This document shows positions 55,606 through 64,000 of a DNA stretch of 64,000 nucleotides, in pieces; the first letter of the stretch is position 1, and each line of letters opens with the position of its first letter. The DNA is taken from contig JAKUDP010000004.1 of the NCBI GenBank assembly GCA_022570795.1, forward strand, positions 2,046,001 to 2,110,000, given 5' to 3'. The DNA is from Sphaerulina vaccinii (taxonomy: Eukaryota; Ascomycota; Dothideomycetes; Mycosphaerellales; Mycosphaerellaceae). Below the pieces are notes generated by a model. The model made no database searches. It was not told the DNA's origin and saw only the letters and a program-made list of their open reading frames with translations. Made by a program: the position numbers and the translations under genes.

Positions 55606-56838
55606 ATGCCTCCTCCTAATGACAGCACGATCATCCTCGGCGCAGGAATCATAGGCACATCGACAGCCTACTACCTTTCCCAAACATCAAATCCAGGCAC
55701 AATCCACCTGATCGAGCCATCGCCTGAACTCTTCGCCTCAGCATCTGGGAAGGCAGGAGGTTTCGTCGCCGAAGACTGGTTTGGCCCTGCCACTGCAGAA
55801 CTCGGAGAGCTGAGCTTTAGACTCCATCGAGAGCTGGCCGAGCAGCATGATGGGCAGAAGAAATGGGGATACAGTCGTAGTACCGGAAGCTCTCTGGTAG
55901 TGGCTGCTACCAAAGGCAAGAAGAAAGGGAAAGAATGGTTAGAGCAAGGTGGGAGTAGAGCCGAAGTTGCTGGTGGCGAGAAGATAGAGCACTATACTGA
56001 TGGAAGTGGTCCAGCCTGGATGAGGAAGCGAGCAGGGAACCGAGTGGATGCCATCAGCGAAGAGGGTGGAGTGGCGCAGGTTGATCCGAAGAGGTTGTGC
56101 GAGTTTCTGTTGCAGAAGAGCCTGGAAAATGGTGTGAAGTTGCATCAGCCTGCGAGGGCTACTAGAGTCTTGACAAATGAGGATGGTCTGTTGACTGGAG
56201 TGGTTGTACGTCAAGCCGGTGGACCAGAGTATAACATACCTTGTACTAGACTACTCATTGCTGCCGGGGCCTGGACGTCGAGAGTCTTCGCAGAGCTGTT
56301 TCCTGAGTCTTCGATAGGGATACCCGTGAGCAAATTGGCAGGACATAGCCTCGTAGTACGCTCTCCGCGCTGGACTGCGGAACACGAAACTTCTGGCTGT
56401 CATGCTGTCTTCGCGAGCACTTCTGACTCTTGGTCGCCTGAAATCTTCAGTCGTGTTGGCGAAGAGATATATATCGCTGGGCTCAACTCCTCTACTATAC
56501 CACTACCAGATTTGCCTACAGATGCTCAGACAATCCCAGCTGCTGTTGCAGAAGTACGACGAGTGACTGAGCAGATGATAGGGAACGACTTTGAGGTCGT
56601 GAGAGAAGGGCTTTGCTTTCGACCTGTGACGAGCAGTGGCAACCCTATACTTGCTCGAGTGCCAGACGCCAAATTAGGACCTGGAGTGACCACTTCTGGA
56701 GGTGTTTTCGTATGTGCTGGCCACGGACCTTGGGGCATCAGTCTAGGTCTCGGTACCGGGAAGGTCATGAGTGAGATGCTTCTAGGTGAGAGTGAGAGGC
56801 TGGGTTGCGATGTCAGCCGATTGGGTTTACAGCAGTGA
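55606..56838 (+). CDS. DAO-fold FAD oxidoreductase (Tda3-like)
   Basis: Single exon, 410 residues. The N-terminal dinucleotide motif (STIILGAGIIGTSTAYYLSQ) and the following LIEPSP loop bind FAD. SGKAGGFVAEDWFGPATAEL is the substrate-side loop seen in yeast Tda3 and its fungal relatives. The C-terminus has RVTEQMIGNDFEVVREGLCF, RPVTSSGNPI and VFVCAGHGPWGISLGLGTG, the standard closing FAD motif of the D-amino-acid oxidase/glycine oxidase superfamily. No signal peptide and no clear peroxisomal signal (ends LGLQQ). Tda3 has been linked to endosome-to-Golgi traffic in yeast, while other members oxidise amines; the activity here is open. It is the third flavin or copper oxidoreductase in a row on this strand. 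Confidence 0.88.
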   Translation: MPPPNDSTIILGAGIIGTSTAYYLSQTSNPGTIHLIEPSPELFASASGKAGGFVAEDWFGPATAELGELSFRLHRELAEQHDGQKKWGYSRSTGSSLVVAATKGKKKGKEWLEQGGSRAEVAGGEKIEHYTDGSGPAWMRKRAGNRVDAISEEGGVAQVDPKRLCEFLLQKSLENGVKLHQPARATRVLTNEDGLLTGVVVRQAGGPEYNIPCTRLLIAAGAWTSRVFAELFPESSIGIPVSKLAGHSLVVRSPRWTAEHETSGCHAVFASTSDSWSPEIFSRVGEEIYIAGLNSSTIPLPDLPTDAQTIPAAVAEVRRVTEQMIGNDFEVVREGLCFRPVTSSGNPILARVPDAKLGPGVTTSGGVFVCAGHGPWGISLGLGTGKVMSEMLLGESERLGCDVSRLGLQQ

Positions 56839-56855
56839 ATAGTCGAGTCCCTCCG

Positions 56856-57170
56856 ACCTCGTGGCAGCCGCCATTGGGAATCGCGTATCTTTTCTGTGAC
56901 GTTGTTGATGTCGGCGACTCCATCGTCTCGAACGACCTCGATCGGTGGTGGCGGGTCAACGAGCTGACCAGGGAGAGGATCGTCTGAGGCGGGTCGCAGG
57001 AAGGTGTTCGACACGGAGATCGTCGGCGGACGCTGCACTTTGTAAGCGCCATCTCGTAAGGCCATGATCTGTAGGGGCCGCACCACTGGTCATCGAGCTT
57101 CTCTGAGGGCCTGGCAGTCTTCCAGTTCTTGGTGCTGATATAGACCTCGTCGTCAACTTGATACTGCGGT
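56856..57170 (-). mobile_element. Ty3/gypsy retrotransposon fragment (integrase C-terminus)
   Basis: Read on the - strand, 57163-57068 encodes YQVDDEVYISTKNWKTARPS and then EKLDDQWCGPY, the conserved segment after the integrase core of Ty3/gypsy polyproteins. The sequence continues in another frame from about 57086 to 56856 with ISVSNTFLRPASDDPLPGQL, DPPPPIEV and a chromodomain-like start (INNVTEKIRD). Thus about 300 bp of a polyprotein end remains, broken by a frameshift, with no LTR, reverse transcriptase or other part nearby. It abuts the stop of the flavoprotein gene and lies 180 bp upstream of the next gene. Old, inactive remnant. Confidence 0.8.
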
Positions 57171-57351
57171 GTTCGAGGATAGTGACCAACCTTAAAAGGA
57201 ATGTGAATCGATGGCGAGGCAACCGGCGGGAAGTGAAGATTAGGCGACCGCGACCCGCTGAAGTGAAGTTTCAGTGCCACTGGCTGATACGAGGTCATCG
57301 CTTTCTGCGAGCACCTTCTTACAACTTACATTCTGACCCAGTCGAGTCGAG

Positions 57352-58614
57352 ATGGCCCGACAAACAGCAACAGCAGCAGTCAAGCACCTTTCGCAACCTC
57401 CACCACGCTCGAATATCGACGCCGAAACGAAAAAAATGACCACTACCCCGAACCAGGCATCCGCCGTGGCGACATCCTGTGCCCAATTTCGTTTCCTCGA
57501 TCTTGCTGCAGAGCTTCGCAACAACGTCTACGAGAAGCACTTGGAAGACGTTGAAGTGCGCCTGCCACGCCACAGGAGCACTGTGATGGTGCGATCGCCA
57601 CTTCTAGCGGCCAACAAGCAGGTGTACGGCGAGTTCCATACGCTCAGCCTGGAGACCAAGGCCATCATTGTCACAGATGTCGTCAACTATGATTTCGAAC
57701 ATGTCGAGACCTTCCTCAGCCGAGCAGGGCCAAAGGTTCTGGACCGCCTGCGATCAGGAGTTCAGACGATCAAGATCAAGTTGTGCTTTCCACGAAGCCA
57801 GGTTGGGCACTACTGCAAAGGCACACCAGATGAGGATAAGCTCGAGCAATGGCTGCAACGAGCCAACCGAGATGGAGATGGTGGCGACCCGCGTTACAAT
57901 TCGTACGACGAACAAACTGAAAGCGGTAAAGCTATCATTGAAGCACATCATCTTGCGAGTCCGGCCGACTCGTCTACCATAACGTTCCAGTACGAAGGCA
58001 GTGAGACGATGTATCTCCCTCTACTGTACATGGACCCCGTCATCTGGCCGCCATACATATTCGATCGCTCAGCGCCACTGTACAGCGACGATATGCTCGG
58101 CGTCGAAATCTATCATGCCACGCCGAGGTACACGAGAGAGGCGAACAAGATACTGGAAGCAATGATGGCATGGTACTTGGAATATGGAGATGGCATACCC
58201 GAGTTACAGGATGACCGAAAGGCGGAGTACCAAGCTTCTTCAATGATACAGCAGGAAGTAGAGGAGCGCCTGTTCGCACTGTTTCACCACAGAGAGGTCC
58301 GTGGTCCATATACACCAGACTATGGATTTAAGGGCATGGACGACAATGAGTATGAAGGTGACGAAACAGACGAAGATGAGGACTCGAGTGCTGCAGGGTC
58401 TTCAGACGATGATCACGATGCCGAAGAGCAATCGGATAAGAATGCTACTATGTCCATTGGATGGGTGGACAGTTGCTGCCTCCAGGGAAACTTTGATAAC
58501 CTGGAGGAGGAACGTGGCGATGATGAGGATTACGCGGGCGATGGAGGCAAGTGGCTTGGCCGGGACATCGCCTATTGGAACGATCAGGCGTTGCATGCAC
58601 AGAAGTCGGATTAA
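57352..58614 (+). CDS. F-box-like fungal protein with acidic tail
   Basis: Single exon, 420 residues. Residues about 47-65 (FRFLDLAAELRNNVYEKHL) match the F-box-like helix common in lineage-specific fungal proteins that open LxxELRNxIY. SPLLAANKQVYGEFHTLSLE follows, as in such proteins (leader, then LLxxNKQVxxE). The middle, to about 310, is mixed alpha/beta without catalytic residues. Residues 325-365 are strongly acidic (EGDETDEDEDSSAAGSSDDD). Products of this class are usually unassigned adaptor-like proteins. A second ATG in the same frame (MTTTP, residue 29) could be the true start, since the first 28 residues look poorly structured. Its promoter contains the retrotransposon fragment. 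Confidence 0.75.
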   Translation: MARQTATAAVKHLSQPPPRSNIDAETKKMTTTPNQASAVATSCAQFRFLDLAAELRNNVYEKHLEDVEVRLPRHRSTVMVRSPLLAANKQVYGEFHTLSLETKAIIVTDVVNYDFEHVETFLSRAGPKVLDRLRSGVQTIKIKLCFPRSQVGHYCKGTPDEDKLEQWLQRANRDGDGGDPRYNSYDEQTESGKAIIEAHHLASPADSSTITFQYEGSETMYLPLLYMDPVIWPPYIFDRSAPLYSDDMLGVEIYHATPRYTREANKILEAMMAWYLEYGDGIPELQDDRKAEYQASSMIQQEVEERLFALFHHREVRGPYTPDYGFKGMDDNEYEGDETDEDEDSSAAGSSDDDHDAEEQSDKNATMSIGWVDSCCLQGNFDNLEEERGDDEDYAGDGGKWLGRDIAYWNDQALHAQKSD

Positions 58615-59126
58615 AATGGCTGCTGAGAATCGAGCTGCTTCATGAGCGCTCATAGAGCCAGGACTCATTGTACGATGGAGCATCATAAGAAGAGACGCGC
58701 TTGCATTCAGAAGTGCTTACAGACGTGCATGAAGGCATGAAGATACTTTACCAGAGACTCGGGCGAAACAATTTACTCATGCGAATCGGCTTGTCATTCT
58801 TGTTCGTATTCCTCACAGTCTCATCACCATGACTCTCGAGAGGGTTGCAATGGGCTTCTTAAGCTTTCAGAAGACTGGATGTGTGCTCCGCCTCGTAACA
58901 TGCTGGTATCCTAGCTCGGACTCGCCAAGGATCTATATGAGGTAACACCAATTTGATCTTCCCCTGCTAGCATGCCTATAGAGTTGACATGGTAGACTAT
59001 TCAGTATATCAATGCGAGGCCTGACCTCCTTGAAAGTGAACAACAACTCTTTTCGCACTCACCACAACACAAAATACAAGATCGCACGATTCCGAACAAC
59101 AAGCAAGCAACACAATCCACAACATC
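58615..59126. other. Intergenic
   Basis: Promoter of the CBM14 gene; the stretch before the ATG (59040-59126) is rich in CACAAC and AAC, typical of fungal 5' leaders. Nothing else seen. Confidence 0.5.
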
Positions 59127-59465
59127 ATGTTCTTCCCAACCGAACTCCTCGTCCTAGCCGTAGCGGTACTGTCAACATCAGCCCTCCCAACAGAATACCC
59201 AGAACCCGCACCAGCACCAGTACCAGCACTAGAGACCTTCGTATGCCCATCAGAAGACATCTCCGCAACGAAATGCTTGGGACCAAAGGATTGCTTATAT
59301 CCTGATCCGACGAACTGCAATGGTTTCATACAATGTGCTCCGGCAGATGGCACTTACACGACTGGCACTGTCTATCATATGCCATGTCCGCATGGACTGC
59401 TTTGGAATGATGTTCAGAAGTGGTGTGATTGGGCTGAGAACACGACTTGTGCGCCGGTTATGTAG
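59127..59465 (+). CDS. Secreted chitin-binding CBM14 protein, Avr4-like
   Basis: Single exon, 112 residues. Signal peptide 1-19 (FFPTELLVLAVAVLSTSA), then a Pro/Ala linker (EYPEPAPAPVPA). The rest is one CBM14 (peritrophin-A) module with Cys at 40, 50, 56, 64, 70, 87, 100 and 108. Motifs include CLYPDPTNCNGFIQC, the run of aromatic residues in GTYTTGTVYHMPC, and CPHGLLWNDVQKWCDW, as in chitin-binding modules. Eight rather than six cysteines is the arrangement of Cladosporium fulvum Avr4 and its homologues, which coat fungal chitin and shield it from plant chitinases. A role as such a protector or effector is inference; a saprotrophic wall protein is the alternative. The next gene (GH5) lies 3' to 3' on the other strand. 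Confidence 0.85.
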   Translation: MFFPTELLVLAVAVLSTSALPTEYPEPAPAPVPALETFVCPSEDISATKCLGPKDCLYPDPTNCNGFIQCAPADGTYTTGTVYHMPCPHGLLWNDVQKWCDWAENTTCAPVM

Positions 59466-59675
59466 GAGGTATGTATACATCTTCCAGGAGTTGGAGTGGT
59501 CTTGAGGGTATATGCTGACGCCTGTCAGGGTGTGCTTGCTGTCTATTGTATGTTTTGTATTATATCATCGAGCACACGGCTCGCTTTGATCAAGTCAAGC
59601 ATTATGCATTACATTTTCCCAATCACTTCTCGAGCTTTTCTTCAATCCTCCATCACATCCTACACAGTCTGACTT

Positions 59676-61145
59676 CTAACTACAATAGCTCGAATTGATC
59701 TGCGAAACCGCCACACCCTCCTGAATAAGCTCCGCATAAGACCAGTAATCCTGCTGGGTACCCTCTCCATCAACAGGCGTAGTCGCATAACTGACCGCAG
59801 TCCAAAAGGCTCCACCAGCAACATACTTAATCCAAGCATATCTCTCCGTATCAAAGATCGTCTTTCTTCCAGCAAGAGTATTGTTATACAGAGTCTGCAA
59901 ACTCCATTCTCCGATGAAAGTCGGGAAGTTCGTGGTCAGGTTCGCCAAGTAAGCTGCTTGTCCGCAAACAGCCGGCAAGATGTAGTTCGAATACGTGCCT
60001 GCCGCAGCGAAGTAATAGACATGAGAGTCAATGACAATGTTATCAGTGGCGTTGAAGTATGGAGACCAGAAATCTGCGCCTTTGAAGTTATCCTGGAACA
60101 TCACTGGGATCTTGGACCGGGCTGCTGAGGTATCGCGCTTGCTTGTGCTGCTACCAGTGTCGACTGCTGCGACTCTGTCCAGGACGCCTTTCATGTACTC
60201 GATCACGTAGTCTGAGCCATTCTGCGTGAGACCTGCGGGGGTTCCGAAGCCTACGAGGTTCGTGTCGGAGACTTCGTTGAGAGGGGCGAGAGTGAAAGCG
60301 TTAATGTGGCCACTGTTCTTGATGAAGTCGAGCATGGCGTCGATGGCGTCGTAGGTGTATTTCAGGTTGGTACCGTTGTAGAACCAGGCGTCGTGGCCGA
60401 AGGCTTCGCCAATGTCGAGGGAGTTCGCGCCTCCAGGAAGGGAGTGGAGGCCTGAGAGAGGTTAGTCATTGTCAAGGAAAGAGTAGTAAGGAGGTATACT
60501 GACCAACGATGATGTGCATGTTGTACTTCTCGATAGCATATTTGCTGATCTTCGAAAGGAACTGCACTTGGTTGCCGGTATAGAGCTGCGAGCCTGGAAC
60601 TTTGACCCAAGCAGCATAGGTGGTTGGGATGCGAAGACAATTGACTCCTACACTAGCCAGTAGATCGATCGTGGACTCGTTCAGGAAGGAAGCATAGCGC
60701 TCTTCGAGCACTGGACCGCACCTATCACCCAACGCCTGGCAGAAACTCCACTCATCAATTGTGTCTGGGGCGTATTGATCCCACCAGATTGGATCGTGGG
60801 TCATCTCCTTCTCGAGCCAAGATCCCAAGTTGACGCCGTTTGACTATGGAATAGGTCAGCATTGATACCAGAAACATGTTGAGTATTGCCCACCTTGAAC
60901 GTCTTCCAATCGAGGAACTCGCCTCCGTTGACTCCGGGAGTGAATGTCACATTTGGCTTGTGAAGGGTACCATTTGGCTCAGAAGTCGGAATGTCTACTG
61001 GTATGGTTGGCGGATATTGGCCAGAATAGAAGTTAGGAGTCTTCGGATATGTCGCATTGGTTGTAGGAGGGTAAGGACCTCCATCACCATTCTTGGCAGC
61101 AAGCGCCGTGAGTGGCAGAAGCGCCGTAACGAATGTCTTATGCAT
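59676..61145 (-). CDS. GH5 exo-beta-1,3-glucanase family protein, secreted
   Basis: Three exons: 61145-60894, 60843-60504 and 60451-59676, introns 50 and 52 nt; product 455 residues. Signal peptide 1-17 (MHKTFVTALLPLTALAA). Then a Pro/Thr/Asn-rich stretch of about 55 residues before the catalytic barrel (SNGVNLGSWLEKEMTHDPIW, with GVNxGSW as in exo-1,3-glucanases). The GH5 acid/base is Glu257 in APLNEVSD, the nucleophile Glu379 in IGEWSLQTLY; VGVNCLRIPTTYAAW and DSHVYY are further active-site blocks. Several N-glycosylation sites are present. Family members (Exg1/Xog1-type) trim beta-1,3-glucan in wall remodelling or nutrition. A kexin-like KR site in the insert STSKRDTS lies between the catalytic residues. 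Closest subfamily (GH5_9 or related) cannot be settled. Confidence 0.92.
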
Positions 61146-61569
61146 CTTGGTGTGTTAGTGAAGGAACGAATGGCGGTGCCAGACGAAGACTCTGGCAGGC
61201 TACGATGTCAGGCAGCACATTCCCTCTAGCACAGGACGGACACCGGACAACGACTTCGAGCGACAATGGTGCTCCGCGCCACGCCGCTAAACACTCGTGT
61301 GCTCCTCCACATATTGTGTTAATCCTATGGTGCGTGAGCGCTAGTGTGGACCCGATACTATACCGAAACGTGGTAGCTAGCCGTATCAGGCAACTTTTCT
61401 CTGAGTTCATCTGTATCCGGCATTGTTAGCAATCATCTTCTATTTCCAGCGAGATCTTGCATCATGACATTGAAGAAGCAGAAGTTCGAGAAATGGTCGA
61501 TGCAGTCGGTCCTAGCAGTTCTGTGCTACCTGTTGGTGCTCGTCACGTTCATGACGGCTTGGTAAGTGT
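61146..61569. other. Intergenic
   Basis: Promoter of the GH5 gene and 3' flank of PTR2; nothing else seen. Confidence 0.5.
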
Positions 61570-63669
61570 TCAGATCTTCTCGTCCGCCTGCGTGGCAGGA
61601 TGGCCGACCACGCTTCCATGCTCACTCTCCTGGCCTGTCTTCTCCGAGTAGGAACGGGCATCAAGCTCGTTCATCGCCTCCTCTTGCTTGTCGTAGTGGT
61701 GGAAGAGGAACCAGAAGACGATAGCTGTGACGAAGGAAGCGACGGATATTCCAGTGTACATCCACATGATTGCTGGGTCTCCACTCGCGGGCACCAGAGC
61801 TTCACCAATGGCACTTCCAATTGCATTCGTGAATAGGTAGAGAGACTGTACGAACGACTTCATAGAGGGAGGTGCTTTGGTATAGGCGTATTCAAGTCCA
61901 GTGACCGAGATGAAGATCTCAGCCAAGCCGATAAAGACGTAGGCTGGGGTCTGCACCACAATGTGAACATGATTGGGAAGTTTTGTGTCTCCGTCCATGC
62001 CTTCTGGACAGGCTCCTGGCGAGCCATAACATGGCCCAGCACTGTAGATGAGATGTTGCACGATGGCCGCATAAGCGACGCAGAGAGCAGCCAGTACAAA
62101 TCCGATGGTGATACGTGCGATTGGTTTCAGCTCGACGTGAGCTTTTCGAAGCGCTGGGTAGACGAGTCGATCGAGGATGGGGATGAAAATGATGATGCTA
62201 GTCATGGTCAGCTCGCATGTTTCCGCGCGTACAGCTCAGGTAGCTTACGAGATTGGGTCAAAGTTCTGCATCAGGTCGTTTGGCATGCCGTGGCCCTCCA
62301 TCTGCGCAGCCTGGCTGACAAAGTTGCTCGAGAACTGGCCATAGATGACCCAGAAGACAGGATAGAAGCAGAAGACTTTGCATGCGCGCAGAGCACGCTT
62401 GAGCTCTTCGATGAAGTGATCGCTCCATGCTACTGGCTTGGTCTTGCCGTTTGCAGCACGCCAACTGGGTTTCGCGGCGTTCATGTCACGGTTGGCAATC
62501 ATGATCCCAATGGCCTTGAACGCATCTGTGATGATCGAACCTTGTGGTGGTCGGTCGATGTATCGCTTCCGGCAGACGATGAGTACGATGATTCCAATGT
62601 TGAACATACAGAAACAGAGCAAGAAGGCTGTCCAGAAACCCTTGTACTTCTCCATGAAAGGAGTAGCAAGGAGCGACAGACTTCCGATGTTGATGCATCC
62701 GTAGAACTACGACAACATTAGTCCAAGTCGGCTTGAGATTGGAAGATCTGATGACACTTACTATCATGTAGATTCGTTGATATGTGATGGCAGGATCAAT
62801 GATGACTCGCTCTCCACTCTTCAGTGTCTTGACGGCCATGAGACGCCTCGTGTACTGGTCGGCAATGAGAGGAGCAATATTTGACTTGATGCCTCCTGTT
62901 CCGAACGCGATGACAATGATGGCGGTCACGTAGCCACCAAGTGCTGCGCCATGCTCGATCGACGTTGGTAGAGCAGTTGTCCAGAGTATGAGGATACCGA
63001 CCCAGTAGATGCAGGCAAAGATGAGAATCGTCTTGTACTTTCCAAGATACTGGTCTGCGATGATGGCACCCAGAATAGCTATGAGTAGTGTTAGCGCATA
63101 GCACCAGAGCAGATTCGGTCCACTTACGCGTGACATATGCGAAGAACTGGAAGAACAGGTTCAAGCCCGTAGCACCAGCATGGCCGAGGCCGAGACCTCG
63201 AATTGGCGCGCTTTCTTCGTGAGGACTGTTGCTGATGTAGTTCTGGAATAGACCTTGGCAGCCATAGTCTATACCAACTGTGTTAGCATATGCTCTCGAA
63301 TCTTGAGCCATACCCAAATGCATATTCGTGGCCCTTGCCACTGGCGTGGACGGAGTAGATGGGCGGAAATGGGACAGCAGACTCACATGTGAAGCGCTCA
63401 CAGAGCTCGACGATAGCGATGAGAAATGCTGCAGCTGGAAGGTTTTCGCCAACATGCCTCAAGTTATGTTTCTCGAACTCGTTAGGCTCAGCCTCATCTG
63501 GTGTCTGTTCATGCTGGTTCTCGGCGTCCAGGACTTCGCCCTTCTCGTGCTCGACACTGGGCAGCTTCTCGCCAGTCATACCGGTCTTGTGTTCGCTTCC
63601 GATGGATCCAGTTCGCTGTTGAAGACTGGAATGCAGCTCGACAACGGCATCTTCGTGATTCTGTGCCAT
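61570..63669 (-). CDS. PTR2: Proton-coupled di/tripeptide transporter PTR2 (POT family)
   Basis: Five exons: 63669-63387, 63268-63128, 63078-62762, 62706-62249 and 62197-61570, introns 118, 49, 55 and 51 nt; product 608 residues. After an 75-residue acidic N-terminus come the POT signatures: ELCERFTYYG (the ExxER proton-coupling motif, split by intron 1), a helix completed as YVTPILGAIIADQYLGKYKT, and AFGTGGIKSNIAPLIADQY. About twelve TM helices follow, with the extracellular loop CYGSPGACPEG between two of the last. The C-terminus is hydrophilic. PTR2 proteins import di- and tripeptides with protons across the plasma membrane and are often nitrogen-regulated in fungi. Intron 1 is longer than the rest; it contains alternative acceptor-like AGs but only the last gives the conserved YYG. 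Confidence 0.94.
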
Positions 63670-64000
63670 TGCTGCTACTTGTCACACAGAGATGAGAAGG
63701 AAACAGCAAGCGCAAAAGAGGTGGAGCGAGTGGGGATACTTAAGTATGTCTGTGCTACAATAACCTCATGCACGAAGTGGATGTGGTTGGTGCTCGTTTA
63801 TTGTCACGGCGAGCTGCGACTCGGGTAGCCCGTCAGTGTAACGATGGCTCTCTCAAATCCTCACGCGACCGTGTGACTCCAGGGTCAGCGATAGTGGTGA
63901 TCAATACCATAGGCGGATGGTGTTCGCGAAGGAGAAAAGAAGCCCTCGGAGGTGAAGACGCTCGAAAAGTCAAGCGAGTCCAATCAGAGCATGACATCGC
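63670..64000. other. Promoter of PTR2 and window end
   Basis: No gene recognised in the last 330 bases. Contains the upstream region of PTR2. Confidence 0.5.

Noticed and set aside
1..64000. CRISPR arrays, operons, ribosome binding sites
   Set aside because: The window is eukaryotic with spliced genes; these bacterial features are neither seen nor expected.

Overview
The window is nuclear DNA from a filamentous ascomycete, most probably a dothideomycete. The evidence is: 28 intact or nearly intact protein genes in 64 kb on both strands; mostly 45-60 nt spliceosomal introns with GT-AG ends and CTAAC/CTGAC-like branch sites; purely eukaryotic housekeeping genes (RPB10, UTP17, NHP6, an F-BAR cytokinesis protein, mitochondrial GatA); and fungus-specific families (HeLo-domain cell-death protein, CBM14 secreted protein, galactose oxidase, PTR2 peptide transporter). 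The CBM14 protein with eight cysteines recalls Avr4 of Mycosphaerellaceae, but I cannot name the species. Genes were modelled by joining exons by hand; splice positions are given so they can be checked.

Layout. 0-17.6 kb: a cut-off F-box gene, a CSC1/OSCA-type channel, NHP6, an asteroid/XPG-like nuclease-fold protein, a small protein built of 11-residue helical repeats, a peroxisomal acyl-CoA dehydrogenase with a GC-AG intron, two lineage-specific membrane or membrane-anchored proteins, and a nuclear Myb/SANT- and SAP-like protein. 17.6-29.7 kb: two degenerate tandem-repeat arrays (18.1-19.0 and 27.5-28.1 kb) flank a single-TM protein, a Cdc15/Imp2-type F-BAR-SH3 protein and an RRM/RGG protein. 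29.7-42.8 kb: a large disordered protein, mitochondrial GatA, a Ser-rich coiled-coil protein, a mutated cell-wall-gene relic (37.3-38.25 kb), and a divergent RPB10/UTP17 pair. 44-50 kb: a small secreted cysteine-rich gene whose signal peptide and body lie in different frames, a HET-S-like HeLo protein with a two-repeat amyloid-type tail, a triose-phosphate/nucleotide-sugar transporter family protein, and an SRA-YDG (methyl-cytosine reader fold) protein. 50.7-63.7 kb: a secretion and oxidation neighbourhood with a GMC oxidoreductase, a galactose oxidase, an amino-acid-oxidase-fold flavoprotein, a Ty3/gypsy integrase fragment, an F-box-like protein, a CBM14 chitin-binding protein, a GH5 beta-glucanase and a PTR2 transporter.

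How the genes may work together. RPB10 and UTP17 share about 200 bp of promoter and both serve RNA polymerases and rRNA production. CBM14, GH5, galactose oxidase and PTR2 suit a fungus that protects or remodels its wall and feeds outside the cell. The SRA protein, the transition-rich relic and the repeat arrays suggest a history of DNA methylation or repeat-induced mutation, but this is inference. The most striking locus is the HET-S-like gene at 44.77 kb: its C-terminal tail carries two pseudo-repeats in the arrangement of the HET-s prion-forming domain. No NLR partner gene is present in the window.
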